Below are positions 1 through 5,486 of a DNA stretch of 5,486 bases, in pieces. Positions within the stretch are counted from its first letter, which is position 1. Each line of letters starts with the position of its first letter. This DNA comes from Bacteroidales bacterium (lineage in GTDB: Bacteria > Bacteroidota > Bacteroidia > Bacteroidales > UBA932). The DNA is taken from NCBI GenBank assembly GCA_017538685.1, contig JAFYIK010000049.1, positions 1-5,486 on the forward strand, given 5' to 3'. The position numbers were made by a program, and so were the translations under genes. Below the pieces are notes generated by a model. The model was not told where the DNA came from. It ran no database searches and worked only from the letters and a program-made list of their open reading frames with translations.

Positions 1-75
1 GATTTCGGATTTGATGTTGTACCAGAGGGCCTTTTCGTGAACCACGCCGTCTGCCTTGCTGACGTCCAAGCCCGA
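1..75 (-). pseudogene. Possible gene fragment, cut by window edge
   Basis: On the minus strand the frame from 75 down to 1 is open and reads like real protein, with a segment ADGVVHEKALWYNIKSEI. It has no ATG: an in-frame TAA lies at 78-76, and the only candidate start is a TTG at 69-67 with no ribosome binding site. The acidic ADGVV stretch faintly recalls TerB-like folds, but it is far too short to assign. The plus strand over the same bases is also open (1-165, ending in TAG), so coding direction is unsure. It could be a broken gene end or simply part of a repeat that fills the left end of the window. Confidence 0.2.
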
Positions 76-117
76 TTACAACAGGGAGCGAGTTACTGCG
101 AGCGACCGATTCCCAAA

Positions 118-250
118 GGCCCCCGGCTTCGGGGTCGCCGGGGGCCGACACTATTTAATGGTTAGGCAAGACCCCTCTTGCTAAGCCACAATCGCGCAAG
201 CTGAGCCGCGCCGACGAGCTCGGCGCAGCGCGATCCTGTGTTCTTTTTGA
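118..250 (+). ncRNA. Candidate structured RNA or repeat element with three stem-loops
   Basis: Three hairpins follow one another. The first has a perfect 10-bp GC-rich stem (118-127 with 137-146, 9-base loop). The second is an 11-bp stem with one A-A mismatch (160-170 with 177-187, 6-base loop). The third has a perfect 7-bp outer stem (191-197 with 228-234) enclosing a perfect 7-bp inner stem (208-214 with 220-226). A T-rich stretch (241-248) follows. In hairpin two the imperfect pairs are G-U wobbles on the plus strand but would be A-C mismatches on the minus strand, which favours plus-strand transcription. It matches no tRNA, tmRNA, RNase P or SRP RNA signature I can see. It could equally be a dispersed palindromic repeat. 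Confidence 0.4.
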
Positions 251-261
251 ATTTCCACCAT

Positions 262-390
262 TTATAATACTTGACTTAATTGATTCATAGGCATAACCTC
301 TTTCGCATAGACAGAGCACAGATGCGCCAGCCACATCGTCTTCTGGACGGGGTGCTTGTACTCTGCCTCTGCGGATTTGGCGGCGGGGGA
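262..390 (-). pseudogene. Short protein-like reading frame without a proper start
   Basis: The minus frame from 390 to the TAA at 264-262 encodes about 42 residues, opening SPAAKSAEAEYKHPVQ and ending NQLSQVL, with the balanced composition of a real protein tail. It begins directly after an in-frame TAG (393-391) and has no ATG until 336, which would leave only 24 residues. An ATG at 261-259 follows its stop immediately and opens a further 26-codon frame rich in arginine. I do not recognise the product. The simplest reading is a decayed gene end or a translated piece of a repeat spanning roughly 60-395; a genuine small protein is less likely. Confidence 0.22.
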
Positions 391-396
391 CTAATT

Positions 397-419
397 ACTT
401 CTGAATCATTTCCAGAAGT
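397..419 (-). terminator. Weak terminator-like hairpin after the MgtC-family gene
   Basis: A perfect 7-bp stem (397-403 with 413-419) with a 9-base loop touches the stop codon of the minus-strand MgtC-family gene. Read on the minus strand, the stem is followed by AATTAG rather than a clean run of T, so it is at best a weak intrinsic terminator. Confidence 0.3.
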
Positions 420-1039
420 TATGATATCTCCAAGTTATACCCCTTGCAAAGGGTAAGGAGTTTTTCGGCGGTCGCGGCGAGGGCGCAGGAACGGACGTGG
501 AGATTGATAACTGCGACTGAGTTGTTCAAAGTAAAGGAGTCCACGGCGATGCCGGAGGAGTGGAGTGTCTGAAGGAGTGAGGCGAGATCGTTGCTTTGGA
601 TGGGGGAGAGGGAGATGCGGAGAACTTTTTCGCCCCAGCGGCGGGTGATGAAATGCATCAGTTCGAGGCAGAGAACGGTGAATATGACGGAAGCCGTAGC
701 GAGGTCGTACATCCCCGCGCCGCAGGAGAGGCCCACGGCGGCGGCGACCCAGAGACCTGCGGCCGTGGTGACGCCGCGCACGGCGTTCTTCTGGAAAATG
801 ATTACTCCGGCCCCGATAAAACCGATACCGCTGACGACCTGGGCTGCAACTCGGGCGGCGTCGAAGCGGCCTGAGAAGGCAAACTGAGAAATAATCATAA
901 ACAAAGCGCTGCCCAGCGCCACGATGAAGTGCGTGCGGACGCCGGCTTCCTTGGCGCGCATCTCGCGCTCAAATCCCATCAGTCCTCCGAGCAATCCCGC
1001 TATAAGGATTCTCAGAATCAAATTCCATTCAATAGTCAT
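419..1039 (-). CDS. MgtC/SapB family membrane protein
   Basis: A 206-residue inner-membrane protein of the MgtC/SapB family. Several hydrophobic segments fill about residues 7-130, followed by a soluble C-terminal part (about 133-206) in the place of the ACT-like domain of the family. Family signatures seen are GFERE (22-26), GVRTH (33-37), GIGFIGAGVI (71-80) and RGVTTAAGLWVAAAVGL (88-104). Salmonella MgtC supports growth in low magnesium and inside macrophages and interacts with membrane ATPases; most other members, including those of gut Bacteroidales, have no proven role. I start at ATG 1039; a TTG two codons upstream (1045-1043) stands 5 bases from a GGGAGA (1056-1051), so a 208-residue form is possible. 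The gene diverges from the secreted-protein gene at 1101, and a TAnnTTTG box (1066-1059) precedes it. Length is close to the usual 210-235, so it looks intact. Confidence 0.93.
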   Translation of the reverse strand: MTIEWNLILRILIAGLLGGLMGFEREMRAKEAGVRTHFIVALGSALFMIISQFAFSGRFDAARVAAQVVSGIGFIGAGVIIFQKNAVRGVTTAAGLWVAAAVGLSCGAGMYDLATASVIFTVLCLELMHFITRRWGEKVLRISLSPIQSNDLASLLQTLHSSGIAVDSFTLNNSVAVINLHVRSCALAATAEKLLTLCKGYNLEIS

Positions 1040-1058
1040 AATCAAACATATCTCCCGT

Positions 1059-1066
1059 CAAAATTA
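1059..1066 (-). promoter_or_regulatory. Bacteroidetes -7 promoter box for the MgtC-family gene
   Basis: The minus strand reads TAATTTTG, a full match to the Bacteroidetes TAnnTTTG -7 element. No TTTG is seen at the usual -33 spacing. Transcription would start about 1055-1052, leaving a leader of roughly 15 bases that contains GGGAGA (1056-1051). Confidence 0.6.
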
Positions 1067-1087
1067 CGAAATACTTCAATAAGTTGC

Positions 1088-1095
1088 TATCTTTG
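1088..1095 (+). promoter_or_regulatory. Bacteroidetes -7 promoter box abutting the start codon at 1101
   Basis: TATCTTTG is a full match to TAnnTTTG. Only five bases separate it from the ATG at 1101, so initiation at the normal distance would give a leader of zero to a few bases. No clear -33 TTTG is present; the expected -33 position (about 1064-1068) falls on the oppositely oriented -7 box of the MgtC-family gene. Confidence 0.6.
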
Positions 1096-1100
1096 GGAAT

Positions 1101-3710
1101 ATGAAGAAGTTCTTGCTGGCAATAGGTTTATTGTTCACTGTGCTGAGCGTGGCGGCTGGGCAGGTGAATATGACTATCACATCGAAGGCGGAGCTGGTGC
1201 AGATGGATGCGGATGCCACATCCTATTATCGCCAGACCGACGTGAATGACATCAATTGCGCAATTATTAAGGTGACGGTGGATAACCCGATCAACGGGAT
1301 ACTCGTCCTCCAGACCAGGGGAGGAATGGCTCCGGTCACGCCGCCCAGGGGAATGTCAAACTTCAGACAGGACACCGGAGAGTGGTGGTTCTGGGTGTCG
1401 CCGAGCGTCACAAACATAATGTTCACTTGCCAGGGATACACGCCCACCGATTGGCTGGGAGTGGCCTTAGCCCCCGGAAAGGTTTATAGGCTGGACCTCA
1501 GCGTGGAGTCCACCTTCACTATGGTCAAGACTTCTCCCAACATCGCCAACTCCGGAGTAAGGCTGACTATCACCCCGCTCCAGGCGAGCGTGTCTTACGG
1601 TCAGAGCAAAGACAAACTGATCGACATCAAGTGGGTCACGGACGGCAGCTTCGACGCGATTCTGGCGAAGGGCAAGTATTACTTCAAGATTGAAAGCCCG
1701 ATGTACGAAGCCTATGAGGCGGAAATCGTCGTGGAAAAAGGCATCAAGGACCTCAAGGTCAATCTTTTGCCGGCATACGGAACTCTTAGTCTGACTTCCG
1801 ATCCGCCCGGTGCAAATGTCTACGTGGACAGCGAGCTGATGGGTGTGACGCCCATCGTAGAGACCTCGAAAATCCCGAACGGCTTACACAGGGTCCTCTT
1901 CCAGAAGGATAATTACTACGTCTACTCCACGGATGTGGACGTGAGGGGAAGCGGCAGCGCTCAGGCGGTCCCGACCGTCACGCTGAAGCCCCAGTTCGGG
2001 ACCGTCACGCTGCACTGCCCGGACAAAGACGCGGACCTCATCGTCACGGACGCGACAAATAAAGAAGTGTTCCGCGGAAAGAGCGGCGGAGTGGCCCAGT
2101 TGAACAGCCAGAAAGACTACAAACTGGAAGCCTCTAAGCCCTCGCACATCTCCCAGTCGATAGTTATCCACGGAAGCGAAATCGAAGGCCAGTCGCTGGA
2201 GATCAAGGTGGATGCCCCGGTGGCGCTCTTCGGAGAGATAGTCCTTTCCTCCGAGCCTTCAAGGGCGCAGGTCTACATCGACGGAGAATATGTGGGCACC
2301 ACATTGTATGCAAAGCCTATCCTGATAGGCGACCACGCCGTGACCCTGAAGAAAGAAGGCTACGAAGACCTTATGTTCACGGTCACCATAGCCCACGAAC
2401 AGAGCGTCAAGCTCTCGAAGGAGATGAAGGTGGCGGAAGCGGAATGGGTTGACCTCGGCCTGCCTTCCGGCACCAAATGGGCCTCCTGCAACCTCGGCGC
2501 TTCAAGCCCGGAAGAGTACGGCGACTATTACGCCTGGGGTGACACTGAGCCGTATTATACCCGCAAGAAAAATATCCACTGGAAAGCCCGCAAAATGACC
2601 GGTTACACCGAGTCGTCCTATAAGTATTGCAACAACAGTCTGGATATGCTCAATAAGTACTGCCCGTATGCATATTCAAAATACTGGGATGAATCCGGCC
2701 TTCCGGACGGAAAAGTCACGCTGGATGCGGCGGACGATGCCGCCTACGCGAAGCTCGGAGGGCAGTGGCGTATGCCCACCATCACCCAGTGGGAAGAGCT
2801 GACCACCAAATGCAAATGGGTGTGGACCAAGGAGAACGGCGTCTACGGCCGAAAGGTCACGGGCCCCAACGGCAACAGCATATTCCTCCCGGCCGCAGGC
2901 ATACGCAAAGGCACCAAGCTTGAAAAGGCCGGAAGCGACGGCGCATACTGGTCTTCGTCGCTATGCCTGGACAGTCCCAGACTGGCTTGGATAAAGAATG
3001 TGAATAACGAAGTCAGTCCTTTCCCGAAGAATTACCGTAATTTCGGTCTGAGCATCCGTCCTGTGCTCAATGAGGAAGAAGAACCGGAGTGGGTTGACCT
3101 TGGCCTGCCTTCAGGTCTTAAATGGGCCAGTTGTAATCTGGGTGCCTCCAGGCCGGAGGAGCCGGGAGATTATTATGCCTGGGGCGAAACCGAGCCATAT
3201 TATTGTGGTGACGGGGGCGATAAAATGAGGGAAGGAAAAAGCGATGGATATACGTGGAAGTCTTACAAGCATTGCAAGAAGGGGGCTTCGAAACTCACCA
3301 AATACTGCACCACCGATTATAATGATTACTGGAAGGGTAAAGGCCGTCCGGATGGAAAATCAACCCTGGAGCCTGAAGATGACGTCGCGGCCGTGAAGCT
3401 GGGCGACGGGGCACATATCCCCACCATAGTGGAATGGAAAGAACTGGAGTCCCATTGCAAATTTGAGAAGGCCTGGATCAACAGCGTCGTCGGTTTGCGG
3501 GTGACCGGTCCGAACGGGAAGAGTATTTTCCTTCCTGCATCCTCCTGCAAGGAGGGATATTATTCCGACAGGGAAGGTGGTCGCTACTGGTCATCGTCTA
3601 TGTGTAATTCCAATCCGTCGTGCGCCTGGCATTACTATTTCACAGAAAAGGCGACTTACACCCGTGACAGGAAACGCTGTCACGGCCTGACCATCCGCGC
3701 CGTGAAATGA
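1101..3710 (+). CDS. Secreted PEGA-repeat protein with two FISUMP-type domains
   Basis: An 869-residue exported protein. Residues 1-20 form a signal peptide (MKKF then a hydrophobic core, likely cleaved near AAG-Q; no lipobox). Residues 21-155 are an unassigned, probably beta-rich region. PEGA-like units follow at about 160-225, 226-298, 299-376 and 377-443; the second (DPPGANVYVDSELMGVTP) and fourth (SEPSRAQVYIDGEYVGTT) are clear, the others degenerate. Two FISUMP-type (TIGR02145-like) domains fill 449-655 and 664-868, each with WVDLGLPSG, YAWG, YWSSS and GL.IR motifs. Their WRMPT..QWEEL pattern recalls C-type-lectin/FGE-like folds. No enzymatic residues can be named; binding to sugar or cell wall is inference. 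ATG 1101 is the first possible start, since an in-frame TAA lies at 1080-1082. No type IX secretion tail is visible. The stop overlaps the next gene's start, which makes a two-gene operon. Confidence 0.9.
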   Translation: MKKFLLAIGLLFTVLSVAAGQVNMTITSKAELVQMDADATSYYRQTDVNDINCAIIKVTVDNPINGILVLQTRGGMAPVTPPRGMSNFRQDTGEWWFWVSPSVTNIMFTCQGYTPTDWLGVALAPGKVYRLDLSVESTFTMVKTSPNIANSGVRLTITPLQASVSYGQSKDKLIDIKWVTDGSFDAILAKGKYYFKIESPMYEAYEAEIVVEKGIKDLKVNLLPAYGTLSLTSDPPGANVYVDSELMGVTPIVETSKIPNGLHRVLFQKDNYYVYSTDVDVRGSGSAQAVPTVTLKPQFGTVTLHCPDKDADLIVTDATNKEVFRGKSGGVAQLNSQKDYKLEASKPSHISQSIVIHGSEIEGQSLEIKVDAPVALFGEIVLSSEPSRAQVYIDGEYVGTTLYAKPILIGDHAVTLKKEGYEDLMFTVTIAHEQSVKLSKEMKVAEAEWVDLGLPSGTKWASCNLGASSPEEYGDYYAWGDTEPYYTRKKNIHWKARKMTGYTESSYKYCNNSLDMLNKYCPYAYSKYWDESGLPDGKVTLDAADDAAYAKLGGQWRMPTITQWEELTTKCKWVWTKENGVYGRKVTGPNGNSIFLPAAGIRKGTKLEKAGSDGAYWSSSLCLDSPRLAWIKNVNNEVSPFPKNYRNFGLSIRPVLNEEEEPEWVDLGLPSGLKWASCNLGASRPEEPGDYYAWGETEPYYCGDGGDKMREGKSDGYTWKSYKHCKKGASKLTKYCTTDYNDYWKGKGRPDGKSTLEPEDDVAAVKLGDGAHIPTIVEWKELESHCKFEKAWINSVVGLRVTGPNGKSIFLPASSCKEGYYSDREGGRYWSSSMCNSNPSCAWHYYFTEKATYTRDRKRCHGLTIRAVK
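1578..2429 (+). repeat. Ladder of about four PEGA-like units
   Basis: Residues 160-443 of the secreted protein repeat a pattern of about 70 residues: G-x-hydrophobic strand, serine/proline-rich turn, VYVDG-like strand, glycine-threonine-proline, then HRV/HAV, GY and alternating strands. The units begin near residues 160, 226, 299 and 377 (YGTLSL, FGTVTL and FGEIVL for the last three). Units two and four keep the PEGA core; units one and three have drifted. Such ladders usually act as stalks or binding modules at the bacterial surface. Confidence 0.7.
2445..3065 (+). repeat. FISUMP-type domain, copy 1
   Basis: Residues 449-655. Landmarks are WVDLGLPSG (449-457), YAWGD (477-481), WRMPT (556-560), KVTGPNGNSIFLPAAG (585-600), YWSSS (616-620) and GLSIRPV (649-655). 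Cysteines at 463, 510, 521, 571 and 622 are matched in copy 2. The first 38 residues agree with copy 2 at 34 positions. Confidence 0.8.
3090..3707 (+). repeat. FISUMP-type domain, copy 2
   Basis: Residues 664-869. It repeats copy 1 after an acidic linker (NEEEEPE, 657-663): WVDLGLPSG (664-672), YAWGE (692-696), HIPT in place of RMPT (772-775), RVTGPNGKSIFLPASS (800-815), YWSSS (829-833) and GLTIRAV (862-868). Cysteines at 678, 725, 736, 786 and 835 match copy 1, with extra ones at 702, 816, 841 and 860. Many silent differences from copy 1 and more A/T-ending codons show that the duplication is old or that the copy was acquired separately. Confidence 0.8.
3662..3685 (+). promoter_or_regulatory. 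Perfect hairpin just upstream of the overlapping start
   Basis: Inside the last codons of the secreted-protein gene, CCGTGACAG (3662-3670) and CTGTCACGG (3677-3685) form a perfect 9-bp stem with a 6-base loop (GAAACG). The stem ends 21 bases before the ATG at 3707. There is no T run, so it is not a normal terminator. It could set the level of the downstream lipoprotein through translational coupling, transcript processing or stability; that role is inference. Confidence 0.4.
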
Positions 3711-5002
3711 CGACCGGTCTGAAACTTCTTGCCGCCGCGCTTGCGCTTGCCCTCGGCCTTTCCGGCTGCGGGCAGAAGGAAAAACCGAAGATAGTCTGGA
3801 TCGAGGCTGGCGCGTCGAGCGAATATTATTTCGAGTCGCAGGAGAATATAGCCAATGACTGCCGGCGCATCAGGGAAGCCGGTTTCACGGACATAGTGGT
3901 GGACGTGCGTCCCACGAGCGGCGACGTCCTCTTCAAATCGCGGGTGGCGCCGGAACTGCGGCAGGTGGCGCGCGGGGGCAAGGGCGGACATAAATACGTC
4001 CCGCGCCAGGCCACGTTCGATTATCTGCGGGCCTTCATCGACGCGGGCCATAAAGCCGGCCTGAAAGTCCACGCCGGCGTGAATATGATGGTCGGCGGGT
4101 GGTGGTCGGAATCGGCCGGCCCGGAGGGAATGGTCTATGACCACCCGGAGCGGCAGCAGTGGTGCGCCGTGGACCTGCTCTCAGACGGCTCGCTCGTGAA
4201 CTTCGCTGACAACCGCGAGAAAATCGGCGGGCGCTTCCTCGACCCTGCAAATAGCGAGGTACAGCAGTTCCTTCTCACTATGCTCGAGGACCTCGCGGCC
4301 TACGACGGCCTGGACGGGATAGTGCTCGACCGCTGCCGCTACGACGACTACGCGCTCGACGCCGGCTACACCCCGGCGGCCTACGAAGGTTTCACGGCCT
4401 ATCTCGGCCGCACGCCCGAGCGCTGGCCCGCCCTCTCCCACGGCCCAGGCCACGTCTTCCTCGACTGGGATCCCGACGAACTGGATGTGCAGTGGCTGAC
4501 CTACCGCTGCAAAGTAATCCACGATTTCATCGCGCAGGCGGCGCAGACGGTGCATAAAACCGCCCCGAAAGTCAAGCTCGGCGTCTATGTGGGCGCGTGG
4601 TTCTCCGAATACTACCGCAGCGGAGTGAACTGGGCCAGCCCGCGTTACGACCTCGCGAAAGAAGAAAAGACTTTCTGGTGGGCGACCCCCGAATATCAGG
4701 CGACCGGATTCGCCGATCTGGTGGATTTTATGATTCTCGGCGCCTACGGCCCGGCCGATAAAATCCACGGCGACGGCGAATGGACTATGGAAGGCTTCGC
4801 CAAGCTCGGCCGCAAGCGCCTATGCGGCGACGCACCCTTCGCAATCGGCCCCGACATAGGCAACGGAAAAGGCTTCCAGAAGGGCGGCAGGGAAGACGTC
4901 CTCCCCGAAATAGCGGAGACTTTGCTCGCAGAATCCGACGGTCTTTTCATTTTCGACCTCTGCTACATCCGAAAATTCAACTATTGGAACGTTTTTCAAT
5001 AG
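3707..5002 (+). CDS. Lipoprotein with a GHL10-like (DUF187-type) glycoside hydrolase barrel
   Basis: A 431-residue envelope lipoprotein. A hydrophobic leader ends in the lipobox LSGC with acylated Cys21; the following GQKEKPK has no clear acidic surface-export signal. The rest reads as a TIM barrel of the GHL10 type: strands IVWIEAG (29-35), TDIVVDVRPTSG (61-72), GLKVHAGVN (118-126), then FLDPANSEVQQFL (177-189), DGIVLDRCRYDD (203-214), LGVYVGAWF (291-299), VDFMILGAYG (339-348) and DGLFIFDL (411-418). The DPxNxEV and DGIxxDxxRY patterns are typical of the family, and Asp208 sits at the strand-4 end expected in the active site. Family members are presumed to act on glycans; the substrate and the catalytic acid are unknown here. 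ATG 3707 overlaps the preceding TGA (ATGA) with no Shine-Dalgarno site, so translation is probably coupled. The gene is visibly richer in G/C-ending codons than its partner. Confidence 0.82.
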   Translation: MTTGLKLLAAALALALGLSGCGQKEKPKIVWIEAGASSEYYFESQENIANDCRRIREAGFTDIVVDVRPTSGDVLFKSRVAPELRQVARGGKGGHKYVPRQATFDYLRAFIDAGHKAGLKVHAGVNMMVGGWWSESAGPEGMVYDHPERQQWCAVDLLSDGSLVNFADNREKIGGRFLDPANSEVQQFLLTMLEDLAAYDGLDGIVLDRCRYDDYALDAGYTPAAYEGFTAYLGRTPERWPALSHGPGHVFLDWDPDELDVQWLTYRCKVIHDFIAQAAQTVHKTAPKVKLGVYVGAWFSEYYRSGVNWASPRYDLAKEEKTFWWATPEYQATGFADLVDFMILGAYGPADKIHGDGEWTMEGFAKLGRKRLCGDAPFAIGPDIGNGKGFQKGGREDVLPEIAETLLAESDGLFIFDLCYIRKFNYWNVFQ

Positions 5003-5010
5003 ATTTTTGC

Positions 5011-5018
5011 TAAATTTG
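5011..5018 (+). promoter_or_regulatory. Bacteroidetes -7 promoter box for enolase
   Basis: TAAATTTG matches TAnnTTTG eight bases after the preceding stop codon. No TTTG stands 19-21 bases upstream. Initiation near 5022-5025 would give a leader of about 55-60 bases that becomes A-rich just before the ATG and carries no Shine-Dalgarno site, as is usual for highly expressed Bacteroidetes genes. I see no convincing terminator between 5003 and 5079. Confidence 0.6.
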
Positions 5019-5052
5019 TTCGGCTTTTTGAGCGAAAACGCGCAGAAACTAA

Positions 5053-5486
<434 letters not shown>

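Noticed and set aside
161..167. GTTAGGC, an integron attC-like core (GTTRRRY)
   Set aside because: No matching RYYYAAC partner site at the right spacing and no integrase or cassette structure; a 7-base degenerate match is expected by chance, and it forms part of a hairpin.
244..273. Promoter-like TTTTTG plus TATAATACTTG
   Set aside because: The -7 match to TAnnTTTG is poor and the spacing is too short for either a Bacteroidetes or a sigma-70 type promoter.
322..450. 42-codon plus-strand frame starting at ATG 322
   Set aside because: It has no ribosome binding site, ends inside the MgtC-family gene on the other strand and shows no recognisable signal or domain; the minus-strand frame here looks more protein-like.
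591..1249. Plus-strand frames at 591-887, 596-874 and 929-1249
   Set aside because: They lie opposite the MgtC-family gene or across the divergent promoter region, overlap one another, and have low-complexity or shadow-like composition.
4181..4768. 195-codon open frame on the minus strand inside the GHL10-like gene
   Set aside because: It is a mirror of G/C-biased third positions in the real gene; its composition is arginine/valine/alanine-rich with no domain, and it has no promoter. The same applies to the shorter antisense frames at 3680-4144, 3826-4014, 4035-4250, 4744-4950, 4820-5122 and 5191-5436.
5019..5045. Possible terminator between the lipoprotein gene and enolase (GCGAAAACGC)
   Set aside because: The stem has only three pairs and no T run follows on the plus strand.

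Overview
The window looks like a piece of a moderately GC-rich Bacteroidales chromosome (Rikenellaceae/Alistipes-like or a related gut lineage; the family-level guess is inference). Three things point there. Near-perfect Bacteroidetes -7 promoter boxes (TAnnTTTG) sit before the three genes that have their own upstream region. Shine-Dalgarno sites are mostly absent, and the leader before enolase is A-rich. The central protein combines PEGA repeats with FISUMP-type domains, and it is followed by a lipoprotein of the GHL10 glycoside-hydrolase-like family, a common Bacteroidales style.

Layout. Positions 1-418 hold no convincing intact gene. They contain three consecutive stem-loops (118-234) followed by a T-rich stretch, plus short minus-strand reading frames that look protein-like but lack starts; this may be a dispersed repeat, a structured RNA or decayed gene remnants. 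A minus-strand gene (419-1039) encodes an MgtC/SapB-family membrane protein. A 61-base divergent promoter region follows, with facing TAnnTTTG boxes. The plus-strand gene at 1101-3710 encodes an 869-residue secreted protein: signal peptide, unassigned N-terminal beta-rich region, about four PEGA-like units and two tandem FISUMP domains. Its stop overlaps (ATGA) the start of a 431-residue lipoprotein with a GHL10-like barrel (3707-5002). The 5' part of the enolase gene (5080 to the window edge) closes the window behind its own promoter box.

Working together. The secreted PEGA/FISUMP protein and the GHL10-like lipoprotein are almost certainly co-transcribed and translationally coupled, so they probably act together at the cell envelope, perhaps in binding and processing a glycan or cell-wall polymer; the substrate cannot be read from the sequence. 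MgtC and enolase look like independent neighbours. The most interesting points are the two-gene envelope unit, the perfect hairpin just before its gene junction, the near-leaderless divergent promoters, the duplicated cysteine pattern of the FISUMP domains, and the structured region at the left end.
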